Assembly: GCA_002496565.1 (NCBI GenBank)
Contig: DAKJ01000015.1
Coordinates: 208,391-256,573 of the forward strand
DNA: 48,183 nt
Direction: 5' to 3'
Source of the DNA: Methanosarcina sp. UBA289
GTDB lineage: Archaea; Halobacteriota; Methanosarcinia; Methanosarcinales; Methanosarcinaceae
The position numbers were made by a program, and so were the translations under genes. The notes beneath the pieces are model-generated. The model had not been told where the DNA came from. It searched no databases and saw only the letters and a program-made list of their open reading frames with translations. Positions 7,876-15,463 of this stretch are shown in pieces (the first letter of the stretch is position 1; the number at the start of each line of letters is the position of its first letter).

Positions 7876-9618
7876 ATGATTAAAGAACAATTTGGAATGG
7901 GAACACTAATTTTAGCAATACTGCTGGTTGTTGTGGGATTGGTACCAGCTGTTAGCGCAGAGGAAGAGGATAATTATTCTGTAACTGCGGAGAAAGCCTT
8001 TGAACACGCAAATGCGCACATAATAGATTTCATGTCATCCGATGCTCCCGGTTTTGAAAACTGGACAGGGGCATCTATTGATCCTGAACCACTTGAGCTT
8101 TATGATATAAACGGTCAAAAATTATTTTATGAATTTTCAGCATATAAAAATAATAAATTAGTAGGTAAAATTTACATTAGTGCCAATAAAACACTAGGAC
8201 CCTCAGTCCAGGTTATCGAACTAACTCCAAATTTGTATAATACAACTGAAGCCTTGAACAAATCAATTGAAGTTGCCAAAAACGAATATCCGGGTGGGGA
8301 AATAAAATCAACTAAGGTGGTTGAATATAGCTATCCCCGTATTGGTGCAATGACCGTAATAAAAGACAAGACTTCAGGAGATGAACATCGAATATTTGTA
8401 GATGTATACAGTCTTGAGGTGGTACCAGATAAACCTGCAACTGAAACACAACTTGGCGTCTGGTCAATGTACGAACACAAAGTGAAGAATAGAGTAGGTG
8501 GAAATTTAATAGAGTGGAATAAAAGTGAGAAATATACTGAATCTATAGAAAAAGACTTGGTTAATAAGGGAATTTGTATTAGTGTGCCAGTCACATTAGA
8601 CAATTATTCAAATTATGAAATCAGCAATGTATACTATGGGTATTATCACTACTTTTTTGGTCTTAATTCATATGGAAATACTGTAATTGCCAGGTATGGA
8701 AAACTTCCTGTGCTAAAAACTGATGAACAAAAAGAAAACTGGAACTCTACTCTTGAAGAGCTTGGCAATAATATAAAAGATACAGTTACCTCCAAATACA
8801 TGTATCCTCATGGAGAAGTAGTAACATGTGGAACTAATTCCAAAGGGTATTTTGTGATTTTATTCAAGTACGGTAATGTAAGTGAATCGCTTATAAACGA
8901 TATCTACTCTCTAGTTGATAATTCTGCAAAGCAGATGGGTATACAGGATATTCCGGTAGAATTCGGGTATGGTATATATAGAGAAGAAATCCCACTGGAT
9001 TCGGAACGGGGCATTTATCATTGGTTTGGGGAAAGTACAGAGAATCTGTCCGAATCAGACATACATGTTATTGAAGAATATATGAAGAGAAAGCCTGAGC
9101 AGCTTACAAATGGGAGTATTGCTACTTATGGAAAAATTCCTCTATTGAGAGACAAGATAGAGTTTGACTCATGGATGAATAAGCGGATGTTGATTGTAAA
9201 CAGTATCCGTGAAAAAATGGCTCCGTATATGAAAAAAGAACAGGTAATATCATATGGGGTCGGGTTCACCAGGATAGAAGTCGGAATTTATGAAAACTTA
9301 TCCTCTGAAGAAAAGACCGCTCTCGCTAAAGAAATTTATCAAATTATTGATGAAGAAGCAAGAAAACAAAATATTACTAACGTCCCAGTTGCTTTTAACT
9401 ATTCTGGAAAAGTGGGGTTAGACGAAGGAGTTGAAGAAACTAATTTATCTGCGTCTGAAGAAAGTAGCCGGGAGCCTAATAATTCAAAAAACACTGGTTT
9501 TGACAATAATAATAACTCAAGTGGGGATAAACCGAGTAAAAATAACTCTACTCCAGGTTTCAGTTTATTGGGAAGCTTGACCTGTCTATATGGAGGATGG
9601 AAGCTCAGGAAAAAGTAA
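7876..9618 (+). CDS. Secreted multi-domain protein with PGF-CTERM-like anchor (long paralog)
   Basis: Function not recognised; 580 aa. A signal peptide (1 to about 28, cut near VSA) leads into an N-terminal domain (about 30-190) whose pattern of AEKAFE, a central beta region and a final DVYSLEVV is reminiscent of PepSY-like inhibitor or propeptide domains. That resemblance is inferred. Two tandem copies of an approximately 115-residue domain follow (about 270-375 and 390-510); the same domain occurs once in the protein at 501. A Ser/Asn-rich linker and the TPGF, hydrophobic LYGGW and basic tail end the protein, as expected for archaeosortase processing. ATG at 7876. It looks like an expanded sister of the 501 gene, and leader and downstream DNA are also duplicated. 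Confidence 0.85.
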   Translation: MIKEQFGMGTLILAILLVVVGLVPAVSAEEEDNYSVTAEKAFEHANAHIIDFMSSDAPGFENWTGASIDPEPLELYDINGQKLFYEFSAYKNNKLVGKIYISANKTLGPSVQVIELTPNLYNTTEALNKSIEVAKNEYPGGEIKSTKVVEYSYPRIGAMTVIKDKTSGDEHRIFVDVYSLEVVPDKPATETQLGVWSMYEHKVKNRVGGNLIEWNKSEKYTESIEKDLVNKGICISVPVTLDNYSNYEISNVYYGYYHYFFGLNSYGNTVIARYGKLPVLKTDEQKENWNSTLEELGNNIKDTVTSKYMYPHGEVVTCGTNSKGYFVILFKYGNVSESLINDIYSLVDNSAKQMGIQDIPVEFGYGIYREEIPLDSERGIYHWFGESTENLSESDIHVIEEYMKRKPEQLTNGSIATYGKIPLLRDKIEFDSWMNKRMLIVNSIREKMAPYMKKEQVISYGVGFTRIEVGIYENLSSEEKTALAKEIYQIIDEEARKQNITNVPVAFNYSGKVGLDEGVEETNLSASEESSREPNNSKNTGFDNNNNSSGDKPSKNNSTPGFSLLGSLTCLYGGWKLRKK

Positions 9619-9758
9619 TGCGGGACTTGGACTAATCTGATCGCTGGAGATTTTTTATGATCCATTATATACCTGGTGTAGAACACGAATAGAACATGAT
9701 TTTTGAAGCTCTCTATATTTTAAGAGCTAAAATTTTCCTTCTCTTTGCGGTGGTTGGT

Positions 9759-9872
9759 ATGAGCAAAATCAATAAGGAACTCGCTATTTTGATTGTTTTT
9801 CTAATTCTCATAGTATTTGCGGGAACATTTATGAAAACACCAGTTGATACGAAAACGTCAGTAAAGAGCTAA
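9759..9872 (+). CDS. 37-aa single-pass membrane peptide
   Basis: ATG at 9759 to TAA at 9872 encodes a 37-residue peptide beginning MSKINKELAILIV. It has one hydrophobic helix (about residues 8-25) and a short polar tail. A decayed copy with the same first residues lies at 1333 in the equivalent position behind the other paralog, which argues that this was once a real gene. Function is unknown, and a strong ribosome binding site is not obvious. Confidence 0.4.
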   Translation: MSKINKELAILIVFLILIVFAGTFMKTPVDTKTSVKS

Positions 9873-10095
9873 AGGTAGCTGGCTTCTTTATTGGGTTTGA
9901 AGATGGTGTTTCCGAATCGGAAGTTCAAACCTCTTTTTGCGTAGATTTTTCACTTAATTGAGTTGTGCACAGGCAAAGATTTAAATCAGATGGTTCAGTT
10001 TATCGCATGTTTCATTTTCGGGATTAGGTCCCGTTGGAATGTAGTCCTGCAGGCAGGGCTGAACCGTGAAACAAAAGTGAAACTTGGTGTTTAAA
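9873..10095 (+). promoter_or_regulatory. eL15 leader with three-way-junction fold
   Basis: A perfect 7-bp stem, GGTTCAG (9992-9998) with CTGAACC (10059-10065), encloses two hairpins: CGGGA (10019-10023) with TCCCG (10029-10033), and CCTG (10046-10049) with CAGG (10054-10057). A TATA-like TTTAAAT sits in the palindrome GATTTAAATC near 9979-9988. If that box is used, transcription would start near 10005 and miss the 5' arm, so the dyad might act as DNA. A ribosomal-protein autoregulatory leader is an inference. Confidence 0.45.
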
Positions 10096-10686
10096 TTGGT
10101 AAAATCTTTTTATACATACGTACGTGATGCATGGAAAACCCCTGGTGAGACTTACGTGAACGAGCTACGCTGGGAGCGCATGCAGGTCTGGAGAAAGCAG
10201 GGATCCGTGACCAGAATCGAAAGACCCACAAGAATCGACAAGGCACGCTCCCTTGGATACAAAGCCAAGCAGGGTATTGTCGTTGCCAGGGTAAAGGTAC
10301 GCCGCGGAGGACTTGGTAAAACAAGGTTCAACCGTGGAAGAAGGACCCAGAAAATGGGAGTAAACAAGATCACAGGCGGCATGAGCATTCAGAGAATTGC
10401 TGAAGCACGTGCAGACCGCAAATACCCGAACCTCGAAGTCCTGAACTCCTATTGGGTAGGGGAGGACGGAAAGAACAAGTGGTATGAAGTCATTCTTGTA
10501 GACCCCCACCACCCTGTAATAAAGAGCGACAAGAACCTGAACTGGGTATGCGACCCGTCTATCAGGGACAGAGCCGCAAGGGGTAAGACCAGTGCCGGCC
10601 GGAAGGGCAGAGGCATGTCTACACGCGGAAAAGGTACTGAAAAGACCAGACCGAGTATCCGTGCACATCAGAGTCGAGGCAAGTGA
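10096..10686 (+). CDS. rpl15e: Ribosomal protein eL15 (L15e)
   Basis: Large-subunit ribosomal protein, highly basic, with the family hallmarks RDAWKTP, YVNELRWERMQ, RWRKQGSV-type helix, RVRRGG-type region (RVKVRRGGLGK) and NRGRR. The end is rich in Gly, Arg and Lys. The start is placed at TTG 10096, giving MVKSFYTYVRDAW as in other archaeal L15e and about 196 aa. GGTG lies 7 nt before it. An in-frame TTG at 10084 would add four residues and is less likely. First gene of the exosome/proteasome superoperon; its TGA overlaps the next gene's GTG. Confidence 0.95.
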   Translation: MVKSFYTYVRDAWKTPGETYVNELRWERMQVWRKQGSVTRIERPTRIDKARSLGYKAKQGIVVARVKVRRGGLGKTRFNRGRRTQKMGVNKITGGMSIQRIAEARADRKYPNLEVLNSYWVGEDGKNKWYEVILVDPHHPVIKSDKNLNWVCDPSIRDRAARGKTSAGRKGRGMSTRGKGTEKTRPSIRAHQSRGK

Positions 10687-11126
10687 TTCATCACATAATA
10701 CTGCGTGTGATCGCCCACGCAACCGAAGACGTATCCAGAGTCCGTGCGGCTCTGGACTTTTTTTTATCCGGTGCCGGCGTCCGGGAAGGAAGCAAACTGA
10801 TTGAAGAGATCCAGGCTGAAGGGCACCATGGAAATCCCATTACCATCTTGAGCGTGCAGCTTAAAAAAAAGGCAGACTGTCTGAGTTTTGCCCATTTTGT
10901 TCGGGAAAGATTTTCTGAAAAAGACGTAGTAAGGCTCAGGGAAGAAATGCCTGAAAGGCTGGACGACAACCAGGTCTTCCATCTCCGCTTTGACAAGCAG
11001 GCTGCATACCTGCAGCAGGTAAAGCTGACTAATTCTTCGGATGCGATCACTGCAAAAGTCAAAATCGAGACCTATCCGAAGAACCGGGAAAAAGCCGGAG
11101 CTATTGTGGAGGAATTGTTTGGGTAA
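10683..11126 (+). CDS. COG1325 RNA-binding protein (predicted exosome-associated)
   Basis: A 147-aa protein of the archaeal family COG1325 (DUF54), an L5-like fold RNA-binding protein long predicted to associate with the exosome because of this gene neighbourhood. It shows the typical start IILRVIAHATED, the central GHHGNPI and the end VKIETYP. No catalytic motif is visible, as usual for the family. The GTG start overlaps the eL15 stop (GTGA), a sign of translational coupling. The role in RNA processing is inferred from family and context. Confidence 0.88.
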   Translation: MIHHIILRVIAHATEDVSRVRAALDFFLSGAGVREGSKLIEEIQAEGHHGNPITILSVQLKKKADCLSFAHFVRERFSEKDVVRLREEMPERLDDNQVFHLRFDKQAAYLQQVKLTNSSDAITAKVKIETYPKNREKAGAIVEELFG

Positions 11127-11838
11127 ACCGAAATTCTACGATTTTTGCGTTCATGCAGTGCCTGATGGGGAGAACACGATTGAGCAACTTTCTACCCTTG
11201 CCAGACATTTAGGGTACAGCGGGATTGCGCTTGCAAATCATTCTGATAAACTTCCTCAATCACAGCCTGTATTACCCACCACTAATGAATTTGAGGTTTT
11301 TAGGGGTATCGAACTTGTGGAGGAAAACCCTTCGAAACTTCATGGGCTTATAGGAAAATTCCGGAAATCCGTGGATGTCTTAATAGTGCACGGAGGTTCC
11401 GAAACTATCAACAGGGCTGCACTGGAAAATCCGAGGGTAGATATCCTGAACCATCCAGCTTTTGATAAGAGTAACGGATTAAACCAAGTGCTTGCAAAGG
11501 CTGCGGCTGAAAATGATGTTGCAATCGGCCTGACCCTGAGACCACTCCTTCATTCAAGAGGCCCAAGACGAGTTCGTCTGTTGTCGGATCTAAGAGCAAA
11601 CCTTGACCTTGCCAGAAAGTACGATGTTTCCCTTCTTCTTTCGAGCGATGCAATGTCCTGTTTTGATCTTCGCTCTCCTATGGAGACTCTTGCTCTGGCT
11701 GAGATTTGCGGGCTTGAAGAAGACGAAGCCCTTGAAGCCATCACTACTGTGCCCGAAAAAATTATTTCAAGAAGCCGCCCTGATCCAGGCTATATTAGAG
11801 AAGGTATTGAAGTGCTTGAGGAGGGAGATTGCTTTTGA
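11119..11838 (+). CDS. rnp3: Ribonuclease P protein component 3 (Rpp30)
   Basis: Protein subunit of archaeal RNase P, homologous to eukaryotic Rpp30, with a TIM-barrel fold of the PHP superfamily. The family pattern is clear: FYDFCVHAVPDG near the start, ALANHSD, GIELVE, LIVHGG, DILNHP, then LLSSDAMSCFDLRSP near the end. It works with Pop5, Rpp21, Rpp29 and the catalytic RNA to mature tRNA 5' ends, and binds Pop5 as a pair. The start is placed at TTG 11119 because GGAGG lies 6 nt upstream; a longer in-frame reading from 11041 would overlap most of the previous gene's end. About 239 aa. It overlaps the preceding stop by 8 nt. Confidence 0.93.
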   Translation: MGKPKFYDFCVHAVPDGENTIEQLSTLARHLGYSGIALANHSDKLPQSQPVLPTTNEFEVFRGIELVEENPSKLHGLIGKFRKSVDVLIVHGGSETINRAALENPRVDILNHPAFDKSNGLNQVLAKAAAENDVAIGLTLRPLLHSRGPRRVRLLSDLRANLDLARKYDVSLLLSSDAMSCFDLRSPMETLALAEICGLEEDEALEAITTVPEKIISRSRPDPGYIREGIEVLEEGDCF

Positions 11839-12218
11839 AACGCCTGCTTCCTTCGCTTCGTGCGAAAAAGCGTTATTTGGCCTTTGAGTTGATTTCCGAG
11901 GCACCAGTCAGCAGGAGTGATCTGATCAAAGAGGTCATGTACACGGCTTCTTCCTTGCTTGGAGATATCACTACCAGTGAATGTGATATCAAAGTGCTTG
12001 GGTTCGAAGACTCAAAAGGTATTATCCAGTGTTCTCATACAAAAGTAAAAGAAACGAGAGCTTCTCTGGCAACTCTCACAAGGATCAACGGAAAAAGGGC
12101 AACTTTGCATATACTTGGAATTTCAGGCACTGTTAAAAGGGCAACCGAGAAATTTCTTCAAAATCGTACTACCTTTGAGTCCGAAATCAATATAAAATCC
12201 AAAACGGCTGAAGAATAA
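11835..12218 (+). CDS. rnp2: Ribonuclease P protein component 2 (Pop5)
   Basis: Pop5-type RNase P subunit, about 127 aa. It starts LPSLRAKKRYLAFEL, as archaeal Rnp2 proteins do, and has the region GIIQCSHTKVKETRASLATL that matches the family's RNA-facing strand and helix. It forms a complex with Rpp30, whose gene is immediately upstream and overlaps it by TTGA. The TTG at 11835 is preferred over TTG 11829: the sequence GAGGGAG at 11821-11827 is 7 nt before the former but only 1 nt before the latter. This is the last gene before an 850-nt break in the superoperon. Confidence 0.93.
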   Translation: MKRLLPSLRAKKRYLAFELISEAPVSRSDLIKEVMYTASSLLGDITTSECDIKVLGFEDSKGIIQCSHTKVKETRASLATLTRINGKRATLHILGISGTVKRATEKFLQNRTTFESEINIKSKTAEE

Positions 12219-13072
12219 CAAGCTGAGCAGGATTCAGGAAAGTTAAATTCTGAGTTTGGGATAATTATATAGTTTTTCTGGTTACTGGCTTTTGTGCCAG
12301 GGTTGAAAATTTTCAACTTTTAGGCTGTCAGAAAACCATTTAGTAAACTGTCAGGACGCTGTCTAATATATACTATGATGAATGAGTATATTAATGAGTA
12401 TATTAGTGTAACAAGCATAATATTTATTGGCAAAGGATTATTGACAGAAATATAGCTGGTCCAGAAATTAAATCAGGACTATTGCAGGTCTGAATAAAAA
12501 GCAGATCGAACCCTGGTAGGGTGAATCGGTGTAAACTAAAATCTTTCTATAAAGATCTCAAAATCTGGCTTTAAGTACCGGAAAATTCCGGGTCTCACAA
12601 GCGTTATAACTGAGTAAATACACTTTATTAACGACTTAGTTAACATTGGAACTAAACCTTAAGAACATTAAAAGGGTTCTCGTGTACGAGAATCCAGATC
12701 CTTGAAAAGTACTTTACAGGGTAGAAATGCCTTTGAATTCCCTGTAATGAAGTATTTTCAGCAGGTTTCGTTCGAAAAAATCTCTCAGGATTGAAAGCTC
12801 CGAATAAAAGGTTAAAAACTCTAATAAGGAAGAAATACGTTATAAGAAATCAAAAGTCGGTTTCCTTGCCTGAGTGCTGGGTCGGGGACTTTAAGCTCCT
12901 GAATCTTCGGGATAGACGCGCATCAGTTCATATTTACTGACCAAAGCCTTTTTGGGTAAGGCAGTGATTTAGCTGACGAGCCTGCGGATAGAGATCCTTA
13001 AAGGAAGAAAGACCGGTTTCTTGCCGGGAAAATGAAAACAAAATAAGATAGAAATTAAGGGAGATACGGAAT
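12219..13072 (+). ncRNA. Hairpin-rich non-coding leader upstream of psmA (candidate structured RNA)
   Basis: No ORF is seen in this 854-nt gap. A TATA-like TAATATATAC near 12363-12372 could start a transcript. Successive short stems follow: ACCCT/AGGGT (12510-12522), ATCTTT/AAAGAT (12541-12556), CCGGA/TCCGG (12578-12591), TTCTCG/CGAGAA (12677-12692), TTACAGGG/CCCTGTAA (12714-12721 with 12740-12747), TCCTGA/TCGGGA (12897-12912), TCAGT/ACTGA (12923-12940), GCCTT/AAGGC (12946-12962) and CCGG/CCGG (13013-13027). It lacks recognisable RNase P RNA, SRP RNA or tRNA signatures. Whether it is a long psmA leader or a separate RNA cannot be told. Confidence 0.4.
12302..12317 (+). terminator. Palindrome after rnp2
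   Basis: GTTGAAAATTTTCAAC is a perfect 16-bp palindrome followed by TTTTA, 84 nt after the rnp2 stop. It may help end the rnp2 transcript, though archaeal termination mainly depends on T-runs. Confidence 0.35.
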
Positions 13073-13822
13073 ATGCAGATGGCACCACAGATGGGCTATG
13101 ATAGGGCAATTACGGTTTTCAGCCCTGATGGAAGACTTTTTCAGGTAGAATATGCCCGCGAAGCGGTCAAGAGGGGAACAACAGCCGTAGGAATTAAGGC
13201 AGCTGATGGGGTAGTGCTGCTCGTTGACAAGCGAATAACCAGCAGGCTTGTAGAAGCCGAATCAATCGAAAAAATTTTCCAGATTGACGACCACATAGGA
13301 GCTGCAACTTCAGGGCTTGTGGCAGATGCCCGCTCTCTTGTTGACAGAGCCCGTGTAGAAGCGCAAGTCAATAGAGTTTCTTATGATGAACCCATAGGTG
13401 TGGAGGTTATCTCCAAGAAAATCTGCGACCACAAGCAAACTTACACTCAGTACGGCGGAGTTCGGCCATACGGGACTGCACTTCTGATTGCAGGCGTGGA
13501 CGACAATCTTCCCAGGCTCTTTGAGACTGACCCGAGCGGTGCTCTTCTGGAATACAAGGCAACAGCCATAGGCGCAGGCAGAAGCGCGGTCGTTGAGGTC
13601 TTTGAAGCTGAATACAAGGAAGATATGAATATTGATGCAGCTATCCTTCTAGGTATGGACGCACTCTATAGAGCTGCCGAAGGCAAGTTCGATGCCTCTA
13701 CTCTTGAGGTGGGTGTTGTGTCGCTTCAGGATAAGAAATTCAGGAAATTAGTTCCTGAAGAAGTTGAAAATTATGTTCAGAAGATCCTTGAGAAACACAG
13801 GGAACCTGAACACAAAGAATAA
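13073..13822 (+). CDS. psmA: 20S proteasome subunit alpha
   Basis: Alpha subunit of the archaeal 20S proteasome, 249 aa. The N-terminal proteasome_A signature YDRAITVFSPDGRLFQVEYA is present and the protein lacks the propeptide and Thr nucleophile of beta subunits. K67 in the EKIFQI stretch corresponds to the pocket Lys that receives HbYX tails of the PAN/Cdc48 unfoldases, and RPYG (131-134) matches the alpha-ring gate and docking region. Alpha rings cap the catalytic beta rings and gate substrate entry. ATG 13073 is used, with GGGAGAT upstream. An alternative ATG lies two codons on (MAPQMGYDRA). No psmB is in this window. It follows a long structured-looking leader. Confidence 0.97.
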   Translation: MQMAPQMGYDRAITVFSPDGRLFQVEYAREAVKRGTTAVGIKAADGVVLLVDKRITSRLVEAESIEKIFQIDDHIGAATSGLVADARSLVDRARVEAQVNRVSYDEPIGVEVISKKICDHKQTYTQYGGVRPYGTALLIAGVDDNLPRLFETDPSGALLEYKATAIGAGRSAVVEVFEAEYKEDMNIDAAILLGMDALYRAAEGKFDASTLEVGVVSLQDKKFRKLVPEEVENYVQKILEKHREPEHKE

Positions 13823-13825
13823 AAT

Positions 13826-13870
13826 CTATATATATTTGAAAGTGAGTACTCAGAGAATCTTTGGATTCTC
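13826..13870 (+). promoter_or_regulatory. Internal TATA box and 7-bp hairpin before SBDS
   Basis: CTATATATAT (13826-13835) lies 26-27 nt upstream of a perfect hairpin GAGAATC (13853-13859), loop TTTG, GATTCTC (13864-13870). A transcript from this box would begin at about the hairpin's first base. It may be an internal promoter of the superoperon or a psmA 3' end. Confidence 0.4.
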
Positions 13871-13903
13871 AAAATTATTATATTTTGGAGAAGGTATTTG
13901 AAA

Positions 13904-14596
13904 ATGGTGTCCCTGGACGAGGCAGTGACTGCTCGGCTTAAAAGAGGCAGCAAACACTTCGAAGTCCTGGTCGAGCCCGAAGGAGCTCTGGCCTACAAGC
14001 GAGGAGAAGACGTAAGCCTTGAAGATATTCTGGCGGTTGAAACTATCTTCGAAGACGCAAACCGAGGGGACCGAGCAGCAGAATCCGATATTCTCAACAC
14101 TTTTGAGACAACGGATCCCTTCAAGATTGCTGCCGTGATCCTGAAAAGCGGGGAGCTTCAGCTCACTGCTGAACAGAGAAAACGCATGCTTGAGGAAAAA
14201 AAGAAAAAAGTTATCTATACCATTTCCAGGAATGCAATAAACCCCCAGACAAAAGCACCTCATCCTCCCGCAAGGATAGAAAAGGCGATGGAAGAGGCAA
14301 AGGTGCATATAGACCCCTTAAAAAGCGTGGATCAGCTGGTCAATATCACAATGAAAGCCATTCGCCCGCTTATACCTATACGCTTTGAAGAGATCAGTAT
14401 TGCTGTGAAAATCCCTCCCGAATATGCTCCCAAAGCATACGGAGATATTTCCAAGATAGGAAGCATTACAAAAGAAGAATGGCAGCGTGATGGCTCCTGG
14501 ATTGCAGTTGTCAGAATTCCGGCAGGAGTCCAGACTGATTTTTACGCTCTTATAAATCATCTTACGAAGGGAGAGGCTCAAACTAAACTTTTATAA
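13904..14596 (+). CDS. sdo1: Ribosome maturation protein SBDS/Sdo1
   Basis: Archaeal SBDS ortholog, about 230 aa. The N-terminal FYSH domain (MVSLDEAVTARLKRG... to about 90) is followed by helical domain 2 (NAINPQTKAPHPPARIEKAM) and a ferredoxin-like C-terminal domain (about 165-230). SBDS works with EF2-like GTPases to release the anti-association factor aIF6 from the large ribosomal subunit. The start could be ATG 13904 or TTG 13898 (two residues longer); GGAGAAGG at 13887-13894 fits either. Located between psmA and rrp4, the usual archaeal order. Confidence 0.95.
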   Translation: MVSLDEAVTARLKRGSKHFEVLVEPEGALAYKRGEDVSLEDILAVETIFEDANRGDRAAESDILNTFETTDPFKIAAVILKSGELQLTAEQRKRMLEEKKKKVIYTISRNAINPQTKAPHPPARIEKAMEEAKVHIDPLKSVDQLVNITMKAIRPLIPIRFEEISIAVKIPPEYAPKAYGDISKIGSITKEEWQRDGSWIAVVRIPAGVQTDFYALINHLTKGEAQTKLL

Positions 14597-14607
14597 GAGG
14601 ATGTTGG

Positions 14608-15390
14608 ATGGATAAAAAAATAGTGATCCCTGGTGACCTGCTATCCGAGAATTCGAAAAAAGCCGGATACGGGACTTATGTCAAGAACGACAAGATCTAT
14701 TCTTTATTTTGTGGTATTGAAAATCTCAAAGAAGACAAAGTTGGAGTGATCCCTCTTGCGGGAGCTTATATCCCTTCCGCAAATGATGTGGTGATCGGGA
14801 TCGTTATTGTGGTTACGCCATCCAACTGGATAATGGATATTGCTTCTCCTTATGAAGGCCTTTTCCATGTATCCGAGTATCCTAAAAGAATAGAGTCCCG
14901 GGAGATGCGTGAAGTTCTGGACGTAGGCGACTCTATAATCCTTAGAGTAAAAGATGTAGATCATTCCATGAAAGTCGAGCTTGCCCTCAGAGATTCGAGC
15001 TTCCACAAGCTGAAAACAGGCCAGATTGTCGAAGTTGAGCCTGTGAAAGTCCCACGTGTGATAGGACACGGCGGTTCCATGATCTCAATGCTAAAGAAAG
15101 AAACAAACTGCAGCATTTTCGTTGGTCAGAACGGCAGAATATGGATCGATGGAAAAGACGACGATGTGGAGCTTTTAAGTAAGGCTCTCCGGAAGATTGA
15201 AGCCGAAGCCCAGCGTTCCGGATTGACAGATAGGATCTATAACTTTTTGAAACGTGAGCGGAGCAAGCAGAAAGAGCCAAAGCCCGCCAAGTTTTTTAAA
15301 AGCGGTAAGAAAGAGATAAAGTTACCAAAAGAAGATCATTCTGAAGAAATTTACAGGAAGATCGATGTGTTGCTGGACCCGGATAACTAA
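14608..15390 (+). CDS. rrp4: Exosome complex RNA-binding subunit Rrp4
   Basis: Cap subunit of the archaeal exosome, 260 aa. It has an N-terminal domain with VIPGDLL and YGTYV, an S1 domain (about 60-140, including EGLFHVSEYPKR-like region and VGDSIILRVKDVD) and a KH domain (about 145-205, VIGHGGSMISMLKKET). Three Rrp4 or Csl4 subunits sit on the Rrp41/Rrp42 ring and feed RNA into it. The C-terminus is a Lys-rich tail of about 45 residues. ATG 14608 is preceded by AGAGGATG. It starts 11 nt after SBDS. Confidence 0.95.
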   Translation: MDKKIVIPGDLLSENSKKAGYGTYVKNDKIYSLFCGIENLKEDKVGVIPLAGAYIPSANDVVIGIVIVVTPSNWIMDIASPYEGLFHVSEYPKRIESREMREVLDVGDSIILRVKDVDHSMKVELALRDSSFHKLKTGQIVEVEPVKVPRVIGHGGSMISMLKKETNCSIFVGQNGRIWIDGKDDDVELLSKALRKIEAEAQRSGLTDRIYNFLKRERSKQKEPKPAKFFKSGKKEIKLPKEDHSEEIYRKIDVLLDPDN

Positions 15391-15463
15391 ATTCCGGATA
15401 GTTCTAAGGGACTTTAGGGAAGCTCTGTAAAGTAGTTGTTAGGAGTTTTTTGGAGATTAAAGT

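Noticed and set aside
12370..12440. C-box-like ATGATGA suggesting a C/D-box RNA
   Set aside because: No matching D box (CTGA) or C'/D' pair lies at the required spacing.
12880..12915. Possible tRNA-Leu-like segment (GGACTTTAAGCTCC) before psmA
   Set aside because: The stem around the would-be anticodon loop does not pair and no T-arm follows at the right distance.
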